Source of the DNA: Echinicola jeungdonensis
Lineage (GTDB): Bacteria > Bacteroidota > Bacteroidia > Cytophagales > Cyclobacteriaceae
DNA length: 64,000 nucleotides
Assembly: GCF_030409905.1 (NCBI RefSeq)
Contig: NZ_JAUFQT010000001.1
Coordinates: 1,634,001-1,698,000, forward strand
Reading direction: 5' to 3'
Positions 32,697-41,404 of the stretch are shown here, piece by piece. Positions within the stretch are counted from its first letter, which is position 1, and each line of letters begins with the position of its first letter. The position numbers were made by a program, and so were the translations under genes. The notes under the pieces were generated by a model that saw nothing but the letters and a program-made list of their open reading frames with translations, had not been told where the DNA came from and did no database searches.

Positions 32697-34396
32697 AAAT
32701 AAAATTTCCTCAAATAATACTAGCCTTATTATTAGGTGCTGCCTGGATTTCCTGCGCAAGACAGAGTTCACCTACAGGAGGGCCTCAGGATGAAGAACCA
32801 CCTCAATTACTAAATTCCAATCCCGCATCTCAAAGTTTAAATTCCAAACCGGATAAAATTGAGATGCAGTTTAATGAATTCATTAAAGCTGAAAATCCTA
32901 ACAGAAATATCATCATCACCCCAAGAATTGACAGGGACAAGATGGAGGTCCTGGCCATCAAAAACAGGCTAAACATTAAACTCAACCAGGAACTGGAGGA
33001 CAGTACAACCTATGTATTCAACTTCCAGAAAAGTATTCAGGATATCACTGAAAACAACCCAGCCCAAAATTTAAAACTTGTTTTTTCGACGGGCAATGAA
33101 ATTGACAGTTTGAAATTTTCAGGAAAAGTAAAATATGTTTTTCCACCTAAAAATAAAGAAATCAAAGATGTATTGGTAGGCTTGTACAGAATTGAGGATG
33201 ATACCATGGATGTATTCACGGATCCTCCATATTATCTCAGCCAAGCTGATTCTACTGGCAAATTTGAAATAACAAATATAAAAGCAGGAACTTATCTGGC
33301 TTATGCCTGGCATGATAGTAATAATACATTAAAGGCTGATTACAAATCGGAACAATATGGATTCATCAAAGACTCAATTCCCATTAACCAAAATATATCA
33401 GATGTCCATATCAATCTCTTCAGAGGAGATCTATCCGAATTGAAAATAAATAGGGCTAATTCCATAGGGAGTAATTTTGATGTAGTTTTAAGTAAAACAC
33501 CTGCAGAGCTCCACGTGGAACACCCAGCTATCAATGATTCCCTTTTTTACAGAATTGATGAAAAAAACATCAGGTTCTATCATAATTCACTGAGAAATGA
33601 CAGCACATTAGTTCACCTGAAAGTAAGGGATTCCGTAGGTAATAATATTGATACAACTTTTTATGCAGTTTTTGATTCAAGTGAGAGAAAGCCAGAGGAC
33701 TTGGAATTAAAACTAAAATCAAATAAGGGTTTTTTAAAAACCATTGAAGCGGATATAATAGCCAATAAACCAATCCATAAAATACACTATGATTCCTTAA
33801 TGGTACGATATGATACCGCCTCTTCTATTCCGCTGAATCAAAAACATTTCTATTTTCCGGACAGTACTAAAAGGACACATTTGAAATTCAGCTTGAGATT
33901 ACCGGATTCTTTAGACTATACAAATTTCACCCTATTTGCGGCAGATTCTTCTTTTGAGGACATCGAGGGGAGTTTTAGTTCAAAGGAAATCAAAAACAAT
34001 TATAAGAGGTTCAAAAATGAGGAATTGGCAGATGCTGTGGCAGGAGAAATCCAAACCAATGAATTACCCATCATAGTGCAATTACTGGACAAGCAGGGAG
34101 AGATTATCAAAGAAAGTTATCTAACCGAGAATTCTAAATTTAGATTTAGGAATATCCAAGCAGGAGAATATCAAATCCGTGCTATTATAGATAAAAACCT
34201 AAACCACCGTTGGGATCCGGGAAACCTTTACCTGGGAAAACAGCCAGAACCCGTGTATCATTTTACCAATCCAGAAACCAATTCCAGAAATGTTGTTTTG
34301 CGCGGGGGATGGACCAATGAAGGCATTATAATCCAACCTAACCGCCCATCCGGCCTGGTTAATGCCCCAACGGAAAAGGATTCCATACCGCTGTAA
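32693..34396 (+). CDS. Ig-like domain lipoprotein
   Basis: A 567-residue envelope lipoprotein. Signal peptide with lipobox AAWISC (Cys near residue 21). An N-terminal Ig-like (SbsA-type) domain follows, QLLNSNPASQSLNSKPDKIEMQFNEFIKAENPNRNIIITP, then beta-sandwich repeats with carboxypeptidase-regulatory-like stretches (KFEITNIKAGTYLAYAWHDSN, KFRFRNIQAGEYQIRAIIDKNLNHRWDPGNLYLGKQPE). This family is widespread in Bacteroidota and of unknown function. ATG overlaps the methyltransferase stop. A third parS-like sequence lies inside it at 33507-33522. Confidence 0.88.
   Translation: MKIKFPQIILALLLGAAWISCARQSSPTGGPQDEEPPQLLNSNPASQSLNSKPDKIEMQFNEFIKAENPNRNIIITPRIDRDKMEVLAIKNRLNIKLNQELEDSTTYVFNFQKSIQDITENNPAQNLKLVFSTGNEIDSLKFSGKVKYVFPPKNKEIKDVLVGLYRIEDDTMDVFTDPPYYLSQADSTGKFEITNIKAGTYLAYAWHDSNNTLKADYKSEQYGFIKDSIPINQNISDVHINLFRGDLSELKINRANSIGSNFDVVLSKTPAELHVEHPAINDSLFYRIDEKNIRFYHNSLRNDSTLVHLKVRDSVGNNIDTTFYAVFDSSERKPEDLELKLKSNKGFLKTIEADIIANKPIHKIHYDSLMVRYDTASSIPLNQKHFYFPDSTKRTHLKFSLRLPDSLDYTNFTLFAADSSFEDIEGSFSSKEIKNNYKRFKNEELADAVAGEIQTNELPIIVQLLDKQGEIIKESYLTENSKFRFRNIQAGEYQIRAIIDKNLNHRWDPGNLYLGKQPEPVYHFTNPETNSRNVVLRGGWTNEGIIIQPNRPSGLVNAPTEKDSIPL
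33507..33522. promoter_or_regulatory. third, imperfect parS-like site inside a coding region
   Basis: AGCTCCACGTGGAACA differs from the two perfect copies at only two of 16 positions, both in the left half, and keeps the CCACGTGGAACA core. It encodes part of AELHVEHPA in the Ig-like lipoprotein and is 3.6 kb from the pair at 29854. Confidence 0.5.
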
Positions 34397-34421
34397 ATTT
34401 CTTTTCAGGAGCAATAATTTA

Positions 34422-34817
34422 TGTAGATAAGTATGGAATAGAATGTGAATAACTGTCCATAACTTATGGATAAAAATGAAGTTATCCCGAAAGGCCACTG
34501 CTTTTCGGGATCATTTTATTTGGCCTTGGGATAACCACTATTTTATTAACGCTTATCCACAATTGTACACACACCGATTAATTAACAAATAAGCCTGTAG
34601 CCAATTACCCACATTTACGCCATTAAATATCAAAAACCCTTAAGCTTAATAACTTACAAGTGCATAACTTGTGGAAGAAAGGTGAATAGGACATGGATAA
34701 ACAGTTATAAAAATGTGGGAAAATAAATTAGGCCAGTTTACCCACAAATCCACACCTTAATAACCACTATAGTTTTTTTAAATAAATAATTAAATATAAT
34801 ATATAAGGTGTGGATGA
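34422..34817. other. candidate replication origin region (DnaA-box cluster and AT-rich unwinding element)
   Basis: This non-coding stretch holds one perfect DnaA box, TTATCCACA at 34553-34561, and several with one mismatch: TGTAGATAA 34422, TGTGAATAA 34444, TATGGATAA 34465, TTACCCACA 34605 and 34738, TGTGGATGA 34809. A 12-bp inverted repeat, ATCCACACCTTA (34748-34759) and TAAGGTGTGGAT (34804-34815), frames an almost pure A/T segment (34770-34803) suited to strand opening. The region lies at the end of the mnmG operon, near parS sites. It could alternatively be a DnaA-titration locus. Confidence 0.6.
34484..34511 (+). terminator. terminator of the mnmG operon
   Basis: ATCCCGAAA (34484-34492) pairs with TTTCGGGAT (34503-34511), extended by a G-T and a G-C pair, with a short loop and T-rich sequence after it. 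It is 88 bases past the lipoprotein stop, inside the DnaA-box cluster. Confidence 0.6.
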
Positions 34818-35274
34818 TTGTAAAGAAGTGAACAAACGTTTCTTGGGTTTTCCAAAGCTTTTTCATTTGGATTGTTAAAGAAATTTCTTTCTATGGATCA
34901 TTTAAATATCAGGTTGATTTAGAAAGGTGTTTTAAAACCCATTTAAAAGCCTTGAAGTAAAAATAAGGGTAACTTATGCCCATGAGTAAATAATGGTTTT
35001 AAAAGCAAAGCAAATGGCTTTAAACAAGGAAATAAATGGAGATCAACTGAATAATTCCAACATCCTAAATTTAGCTTTTTTAATAGCCCTTCAATTCAAC
35101 AGTTAGGACATGATTTAAAAAAGAAGATACGAATTGAAAATTTTTTCTTGAAAAATCTTGTACTTACCAGTATTTTGTAAATAAAACTAAAGACTGAGGG
35201 CATTTTTGAATTGGCCCTTAAATTGCTACTTAATGTTAGTAAATTGAGAAATTTTGAACCTGAAGATTGCAGCC
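34818..35274. other. intergenic, nothing recognised
   Basis: About 450 AT-rich bases between the DnaA-box cluster and the next gene. No gene, hairpin or DnaA box was found. TTG...TATTTTG near 35165-35180 could be a weak promoter for the outer-membrane protein gene. Confidence 0.4.
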
Positions 35275-36030
35275 ATGGCTAAAAGAATACTGTTAGTTGG
35301 AATTTTGATGATTATTTCCTGTGCAGAACTTTGGGCTCAGGATAATATCCATTTTACGGATTTTTATATCTCAGCAGGATATAGAAACCAACCTTATAGC
35401 CAATTAAACCAAAATTTGTCCGGATCCGGGTATCAAACTTTTAACGAAAATACGGGTATTTTGGGGGCTGGAATATCTTATGTCAACCAAGGCCCCTTAG
35501 GATATTTTGTTGAGTCGGAATTTAACCTTAACCGGAAACAGTTCAGTAATGATGAGGTTAATTATCGGTATTTGCCCATCCATGTAACAGGAGGAATTCA
35601 GTATTACGTGGGCAATTGTCAAAATAAGGATTTTAGGGTTTATCCCAAATTGGGGGTTTTTTATGGAACCACATCTTTGGATTTGATTGCCAAAAATGTG
35701 AATGCTGATTTTGATCAGAATTTGATGGGAAATATGAACACAAGTTTCTTATATCAGCGAAATTACGGGATCAATTTCAGTCTCAATGCAGATAAACTTT
35801 TGGGAGCCTTTTTAAAACCCACCACCCAAATAGGGGTTTATTCACGGATGGGCATCCAAGTGGGGTATATGTGGAATATTATTTCCAGTGATACCAAGTT
35901 GAGGAGGAATTTCAATTCGGATTTAAGAAAGGACTTTGAAATTTCAAACGCCCCGGAATTTGATCCCAGCACTTTTTATGTGAAATTAAATTTTGCCATT
36001 GGAAAATTTGAAAAGATGAAAGAGCGATAA
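35275..36030 (+). CDS. outer-membrane beta-barrel-like protein, hypothetical
   Basis: A 251-residue exported protein. Start taken at ATG 35275 (MAKRILLVGILMIISC); a TTG seven codons upstream is in frame. The signal peptide ends near ELWAQ|DN. The mature chain shows alternating strands with aromatic ends (FYISAGYRNQPYS, GYFVESEFNLNRKQ, VTGGIQYYVGN, YPKLGVFYGTTSL, IGVYSRMGIQVGYMWNIISS, FYVKLNFAIGKFE), suggesting an eight- to ten-stranded porin-like or OmpA-type barrel. No named family. It stands alone. Confidence 0.7.
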   Translation: MAKRILLVGILMIISCAELWAQDNIHFTDFYISAGYRNQPYSQLNQNLSGSGYQTFNENTGILGAGISYVNQGPLGYFVESEFNLNRKQFSNDEVNYRYLPIHVTGGIQYYVGNCQNKDFRVYPKLGVFYGTTSLDLIAKNVNADFDQNLMGNMNTSFLYQRNYGINFSLNADKLLGAFLKPTTQIGVYSRMGIQVGYMWNIISSDTKLRRNFNSDLRKDFEISNAPEFDPSTFYVKLNFAIGKFEKMKER

Positions 36031-36231
36031 TGAAAATTTGGATTAAGGATTTTTGAAGGTATAATTCTCCAATTTTCATTTTTAGGGATTGATCAAAATG
36101 AAAAACAATTCATATCGGTTTAATTTTTTTGATAATTTCCATATCCCAATTGATCTATTCATCCATTATGACCTCAAATCCCTTATCCCATTTTTAATCT
36201 CCAAAAAATGCTGGCCATTTTTTAATACTTA

Positions 36232-36245
36232 GTATGCATGCATAC
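36232..36245. promoter_or_regulatory. 14-bp palindrome upstream of marR-like gene
   Basis: GTATGCATGCATAC is a perfect palindrome 49 bases before the chosen MarR start. MarR proteins bind such 14-18-bp dyads, so this is the likely autoregulatory operator controlling the fad operon. No clear TAnnTTTG accompanies it. Confidence 0.45.
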
Positions 36246-36293
36246 AAAAAAATATCTATATTACATAGAGAACATTTCAAACGGCCAATATCC

Positions 36294-36746
36294 ATGAAAC
36301 CTGAGGAAACCGTCGATTTTTATATCAAAACATCATGGCATGCCATTTCCAGGATGTACAATCAAAAAGCGGCGGAGCAGGAATTTACCACTTCCATAGG
36401 GTTTGTTCTGATCAACATCAATTCCCATGAAGGAACGCCAGCAACTAAAATTGCCCCTTTATTGGGACTTGAATCCAGGAGTCTTACTCGGATGTTGAAA
36501 TCAATGGAGGAAAAGGGCTTGATCTGTAGAAAGCAAGATCCTTCTGATAAAAGATCTGTACGTATTTTTTTGACTGAGGAGGGAAAAAAGAAAAAGGAAA
36601 TTTCCATACAGGCCATTCAGGAATTTAATGAATCCATCCGTAGTAAAGTCAGCCAAAATGAATTGGAGACCTTTTTCAAGGTATTCCGTAAAATCAATCA
36701 AGTTATAGAGAAAACACAAAATGAATCAATAAAACCTTCATCATAG
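36294..36746 (+). CDS. MarR-family transcriptional regulator of the fad operon
   Basis: A 150-residue winged-helix regulator. ATG 36294 (MKPEETVDFYIKTSWHAIS) is chosen because the upstream frame includes the palindromic operator. MarR features: dimerisation helix with WHAISRMYNQKA, recognition region ATKIAPLLGLESRSLTRMLKSMEEKGLICRKQDPSDKRSVRIFLTEEGKKK. The fadN-like gene starts 33 bases later, so the regulator probably controls beta-oxidation in response to acyl-CoA or fatty acid, as do other MarR/FadR-like regulators; the ligand is not known. Confidence 0.9.
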   Translation: MKPEETVDFYIKTSWHAISRMYNQKAAEQEFTTSIGFVLININSHEGTPATKIAPLLGLESRSLTRMLKSMEEKGLICRKQDPSDKRSVRIFLTEEGKKKKEISIQAIQEFNESIRSKVSQNELETFFKVFRKINQVIEKTQNESIKPSS

Positions 36747-36779
36747 ATAAGGACCATTTTATTCAAAAATGAAACTGAT

Positions 36780-39185
36780 ATGAAAAGAACCATTCAAAAA
36801 GTAGCCATTTTAGGTTCTGGAGTAATGGGGTCCAGAATTGCCTGCCATTTTGCCAATATAGGCGTACAGGTATTGTTACTGGATATTTTGCCCAAAGCAC
36901 CCAATGAGGGAGAAACCAAAAAGGGCCTTTCGTTGGAGGACAAGCCAGTAAGAAACAGGATTGTCAATGAATCCCTGACCAATACCTTAAAATCCAAACC
37001 TTCACCCATTTATGACCAATCCTTTACTTCCAGAATAAAAACGGGAAATTTTGAGGATGATCTGTCAAAAATAAAGAATTACGATTGGGTAATTGAAGTC
37101 GTTGTTGAAAAACTGGAGATCAAACAATCCCTTTATGAAAAAGTGGAAATGCACCGCAAACCGGGAACTTTGATTACTTCCAATACTTCTGGAATTCCCA
37201 TGAAAATGCTTTGTCAAGGTAGAAGTGAAGACTTTCAGGAAAATTTTGCAGGGACCCACTTTTTCAATCCCCCTCGTTACCTCCGGCTATTAGAGATTAT
37301 TCCTGGCCCAAAAACAAATCCTGATATCATCACATTTTTGATGGATTATGGCGACCGCTTTTTGGGTAAAGAAACCGTTTTATGCAAAGATACCCCCGCT
37401 TTTATTGCCAACCGGATTGGGGTCTACGCCATGATGTCCAGCATGCATCTGATAGAAAAAATGGGCTTAGGGGTTTCGGAAGTGGACAAACTCACAGGAA
37501 CGGTAATAGGCAGGGCCAAATCGGCCACTTTCCGGACCATGGATGTAGTGGGATTGGATACCATGGTAAATGTCGCTAACAATCTCCATCAGGCTCTACA
37601 AAATGACGAATCCAAGGACCAGTTCAAATTGCCGGAGATAGTAAAAGTCCCTTATGAAAATAAATGGTGGGGAGATAAAACCGGCAAAGGATTTTTCCAT
37701 ATGATCCGGCATGATAATGGAAAAAAGGAATTGAAAGAGCTGGATTTTGAAAGTTTTGAATACAAACCTGTGGAAAAACCGGATATCAAAGCCCTTGGAG
37801 AGGCCAAAGATATTCAAGATGTTAAGCAGCGCATCAAATTTTTGGTAAACGATCAAAATACGGTAGGGGAATTTTATAGGTCCAGTTATTATGATCTTTT
37901 CAGGTACTGCTCGCTTAGGATTCCAGAAATAGCCGATCAACTTTTCCGCATTGATCAAGCAGTTTGTGCCGGCTTTGGCTGGGAATATGGCCCCTTTGAA
38001 AATTGGGATATCCTAGGTGTTCGGGATTCACTTAAAAAAATGGAAGCTGCAGGCCATCGTCCCGCTGATTGGGTTTTAGAGATGTTGGATGCCGGAAATG
38101 AATCTTTTTATCGTGTTGAAAATGGACAAAAGCAATATTATGATATTGCTTCGAAAACCTACCAGACTATTCCAGGGCAGGAGGAGTTTATTCAATTGGA
38201 TACCCTCAGGGCAGGGAAGAAAAAAATCTGGGGCAATGCAGGAGCTAGCCTTTTTGACATGGGTGATGATGTGGTTTGTTTGGAATTCCATACCAAGATG
38301 AATTCCCTGGGAGCTGAAGTAGTGGAAGGCATCAATACTGCTATTAACATGGCTGAGAAGAATTATAAAGGATTGGTTATAGGAAATGAGGGAGCCAACT
38401 TTTCTGCCGGGGCCAACCTTTCAATGTTATTTATGTTTGCCGGAGACCAGGATTTCGATGAGATCAACCTGATGATCGCCCAATTTCAAAAAACCATGAT
38501 GCGGGTCCGTTACAGTAGTGTTCCCGTTGTTATTGCTCCACACAATATGGCACTGGGGGGAGGCTGTGAAATGTCCCTTCATGCAGATGCGATCCAGGCT
38601 CATGCTGAACTGTACATGGGTTTGGTGGAATTTGGTGTAGGACTCATTCCTGCTGGCGGAGGTACCAAAGAAATGACCCTTAGGTTTTCCAATGAGCTCA
38701 AAGCAGGAGATGTAGAGTTGAACAGATTGCAGGAGTATTTTATGAATATTGCCACAGCTAAAGTATCCACCTCCGCAGTGGAAGCGCGGGCTTTGGGCTA
38801 TCTGGAGGACAAGGATGATATCACCATAAACCGGAAACGGCAATTGGCTGAAGCCAAAGCCAAGGTGCTGGAATTATATGATGGAGGTTATACCCAACCC
38901 TTAGCCAATAAAAAAATAAAGGTTTTGGGTCAGACATCATTGGCGATGTTTGAAGCAGGTATCACTGGAATGCAATATGGTGCATATATTTCTGACCATG
39001 ATGCCAAAATTGCCCGGAAACTAGCATGGGTCATGAGCGGTGGTGACCTCAGCCAACCTACGGAGGTAAGTGAACAATACCTTTTAGACCTGGAAAGAGA
39101 AGCTTTCCTTAGCCTGACAGGAGAGAAGAAAACCCTGGAAAGAATACAAAGTATTCTGTTTAAGGGAAAACCCCTTAGAAACTAG
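36780..39185 (+). CDS. fadN: 3-hydroxyacyl-CoA dehydrogenase/enoyl-CoA hydratase (FadN-like)
   Basis: An 801-residue bifunctional beta-oxidation enzyme with domain order dehydrogenase then hydratase, as in Bacillus FadN/YusL and opposite to E. coli FadB. The NAD-binding motif VAILGSGVMGSRIACHFANIG is at residues 8-28. The dehydrogenase part has HFFNPPRYLRLLEIIPG and VLCKDTPAFIANRIG. The C-terminal crotonase domain has GANFSAGANLSMLF, ALGGGCEMSLHADAIQAHAELYMGLVEFGVGLIPAGGGTKEM (about 590-640). With the downstream thiolase and acyl-CoA dehydrogenase it makes a complete oxidation cycle. Confidence 0.95.
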   Translation: MKRTIQKVAILGSGVMGSRIACHFANIGVQVLLLDILPKAPNEGETKKGLSLEDKPVRNRIVNESLTNTLKSKPSPIYDQSFTSRIKTGNFEDDLSKIKNYDWVIEVVVEKLEIKQSLYEKVEMHRKPGTLITSNTSGIPMKMLCQGRSEDFQENFAGTHFFNPPRYLRLLEIIPGPKTNPDIITFLMDYGDRFLGKETVLCKDTPAFIANRIGVYAMMSSMHLIEKMGLGVSEVDKLTGTVIGRAKSATFRTMDVVGLDTMVNVANNLHQALQNDESKDQFKLPEIVKVPYENKWWGDKTGKGFFHMIRHDNGKKELKELDFESFEYKPVEKPDIKALGEAKDIQDVKQRIKFLVNDQNTVGEFYRSSYYDLFRYCSLRIPEIADQLFRIDQAVCAGFGWEYGPFENWDILGVRDSLKKMEAAGHRPADWVLEMLDAGNESFYRVENGQKQYYDIASKTYQTIPGQEEFIQLDTLRAGKKKIWGNAGASLFDMGDDVVCLEFHTKMNSLGAEVVEGINTAINMAEKNYKGLVIGNEGANFSAGANLSMLFMFAGDQDFDEINLMIAQFQKTMMRVRYSSVPVVIAPHNMALGGGCEMSLHADAIQAHAELYMGLVEFGVGLIPAGGGTKEMTLRFSNELKAGDVELNRLQEYFMNIATAKVSTSAVEARALGYLEDKDDITINRKRQLAEAKAKVLELYDGGYTQPLANKKIKVLGQTSLAMFEAGITGMQYGAYISDHDAKIARKLAWVMSGGDLSQPTEVSEQYLLDLEREAFLSLTGEKKTLERIQSILFKGKPLRN

Positions 39186-39245
39186 AGTAAAGATTAAAGA
39201 AGAAAGAATAATGACATGTAACTTTTTGACTAAAAATTAATTGAT

Positions 39246-39605
39246 ATGCACAATTTCAGAAATTTAAAGGTTTGGCAAAAGGCTGTTGATTTTGCTGTAA
39301 AAGTGTACTTCACCACAAAGGAATTTCCAAGTGAGGAGAAGTATGGAATAGTATCTCAAATGAGAAGAGCCAGTGTTTCTGTTCCGTCTAATATAGCAGA
39401 AGGCAGTGCCAAATCTTCCAAGAAAACTTTTTGTAATTCATTAGAAACAAGTTTGGGTGAAAGTTATGAACTTGAAACTCAACTGGAAATCAGTAAACGT
39501 GTGGGCTTAATTACAGAAGAAAAATCAACTTTACTTGAGGACGATCTTATAGAAATAAAAAGAATGATAAATGGATTTAAATCTAAAATTGAATCCCAAT
39601 CTTGA
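39246..39605 (+). CDS. four-helix-bundle protein (23S intervening-sequence type)
   Basis: A 119-residue protein of the S23/IVP family: MHNFRNLKVWQKAVDFAVKVYFTTKEFPSEEKYGIVSQMRRASVSVPSNIAEGSAKSSKK is the classic start with the conserved PSNIAEG turn. Such proteins are encoded by mobile-looking insertions in rRNA and protein operons and have no clear function. Here it interrupts the fad operon, 60 bases after fadN and 57 before fadA. A related degraded copy lies at 41015-41362. Confidence 0.92.
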   Translation: MHNFRNLKVWQKAVDFAVKVYFTTKEFPSEEKYGIVSQMRRASVSVPSNIAEGSAKSSKKTFCNSLETSLGESYELETQLEISKRVGLITEEKSTLLEDDLIEIKRMINGFKSKIESQS

Positions 39606-39662
39606 TTCTTTGATCTTTTCTCTTTGTTCTTATAAAAATATGACATTTAAAACGATAATGTA

Positions 39663-40838
39663 ATGGAAGCATACATAGTAAATGGATATAGATCTGCAGT
39701 GGGAAAGGCAAAAAAAGGTGGGTTTCGGTTTTATCGGCCGGATGATTTGGCTGTTGATGTAATCAAACACCTTATTGCCCAAACACCGGGATTGGAAGCA
39801 AGTAGGGTCGATGACCTGATTGTGGGTAATGCGGTGCCTGAGGCAGAGCAGGGCATGCAAATGGGCAGGATGATTTCCCTTATGGCCTTGGGTAAAGTGG
39901 TGCCCGGCTTTATCATCAATAGGTATTGTGGTTCAGGCTTGGAAGCCATTGCTTTGGCAACGGCAAAAATCAAATCCGGCATGGCCAATTGTATTATTGC
40001 TGGGGGAACGGAATCCATGTCCCTGGTACCTATGACCGGGTACAAAACAGCATTGAACTGGACCATTGCCAGAGAACATCCGGATTATTACCTCAGCATG
40101 GGAATAACTGCCGAGGAACTGGCCAAGGATTATGATATTAGCCGGGAAGATTCGGATCAATTTGCTGTGAGATCACATGAAAGGGCATTGGATGCGATCA
40201 AATCCGGGAAATTTAAAAATGAAATTGTTCCCGTTCAGGTGGAAGAAACATTTGTAGATGAATCCGGAAAGAAAAATTCCAGGAATTTTACCGTGGACAC
40301 CGATGAAGGCCCCAGACCTGGAACCAATATGGATGTGCTTTCTAATTTAAAGCCTGCCTTTAAACAAGGAGGCCAAGTAACAGCAGGAAATTCCTCCCAA
40401 ACCTCTGATGGAGCTGCCTTTACCTTGGTGATGTCTGAAAGTATGGTCAAAGAGTTGAACTTGGAGCCGGTGGCAAAACTGGTCAGTTATTCCGTAGCAG
40501 GAGTAGATCCCAGGATAATGGGTATTGGTCCTAAAGAAGCTGTGCCCAAAGCGCTAAAACAAGCAGGAATGACTTTTAATGATATCAGTTTGGTGGAATT
40601 AAATGAAGCTTTTGCCGCGCAAGCTTTAGCGGTTATCAGGTCTTTGGACATGGATCCCGAAAAGGTAAATGTTAATGGTGGAGCTGTAGCACTCGGACAC
40701 CCTCTGGGTTGTACCGGAGCCAAATTGACCGTCCAAATTATCAATGAACTTCGAAGAAGAAAACAAAAGTATGGTATGGTAACCGCCTGCGTTGGCGGGG
40801 GCCAAGGAGTTGCCGGGGTGATTGAGTTACTAAAGTAG
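39663..40838 (+). CDS. fadA: acetyl-CoA C-acyltransferase (thiolase)
   Basis: A 391-residue thiolase that cleaves 3-ketoacyl-CoA in beta-oxidation. The acylated Cys is in NRYCGSGLEAIALATAKI (near residue 90). NEAFAAQALAVIRSL gives the His/Asn active-site loop region, GHPLGCTGAKL the His, and CVGGGQGVAGVIEL the second catalytic Cys near the C-terminus. Length and order fit FadA. It is the second enzyme gene of the FadN/A/E unit. Confidence 0.96.
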   Translation: MEAYIVNGYRSAVGKAKKGGFRFYRPDDLAVDVIKHLIAQTPGLEASRVDDLIVGNAVPEAEQGMQMGRMISLMALGKVVPGFIINRYCGSGLEAIALATAKIKSGMANCIIAGGTESMSLVPMTGYKTALNWTIAREHPDYYLSMGITAEELAKDYDISREDSDQFAVRSHERALDAIKSGKFKNEIVPVQVEETFVDESGKKNSRNFTVDTDEGPRPGTNMDVLSNLKPAFKQGGQVTAGNSSQTSDGAAFTLVMSESMVKELNLEPVAKLVSYSVAGVDPRIMGIGPKEAVPKALKQAGMTFNDISLVELNEAFAAQALAVIRSLDMDPEKVNVNGGAVALGHPLGCTGAKLTVQIINELRRRKQKYGMVTACVGGGQGVAGVIELLK

Positions 40839-41014
40839 ATTTTAGTGTCTAGTAGTGAAAATTGGGTTTGAGCCTACTTACCGAATAGCGATTCCAAATT
40901 AGGTGTCTCACTAATTAAGCAGTTCTTTAGTTAGACAAAGCATTGAAAAACTAAAGGAGATAGGAGATTTTAGAAATAACCCATAACCACTTCTAACCTA
41001 TAAATACTTTTAAA

Positions 41015-41362
41015 ACGCAATATTATATAGATCTAAAAGTTTGGAAAAGGTCAATTTTTCTTGCTAAAGATATTTATGTTTTGACAGCAAATTTTCCAAA
41101 TGAAGAAAGGTTTGGCCTAACTTCCCAATTGGGGAGAGCTTCTGTTTCAATTGCAGAAGGAGCAGAAAGAAGATCCGTAAAAGACTTAAAGAGGTTTCTT
41201 GATATTTCTTATAGATCCCTATGTGAACTTGAAAACCAACTGTGTCTTTCAAATTTGTCAAAATTAATAGGAAAGGAAAAGTTCCAATCTTTAGAAATAG
41301 AAATCAATGAAATTCAGAAAATGAGTTATGCTTTAATGAATTCAATCAAGACGGAAAAGTAG
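41015..41362 (+). pseudogene. degraded four-helix-bundle gene (start lost, short deletion)
   Basis: The frame encodes YYIDLKVWKRSIFLAKDIYVLTANFPNEERFGLTSQLGRASVS|IAEGAERRSVKDLKRF and ends normally at 41362. It clearly belongs to the S23/IVP four-helix-bundle family, but there is no ATG. The expected start codon position appears as ACG (41015-41017) after an in-frame stop. The conserved VPSNIAEG turn has become VSIAEG, a loss of four codons. A TTG at 41081 would give only a truncated protein without helix 1. It lies between fadA and fadE. An unusual start codon is possible but less likely than decay. Confidence 0.6.
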
Positions 41363-41404
41363 TATTCTCAATACTCACATCTCACTACTAAATGCTAATT
41401 CAAT

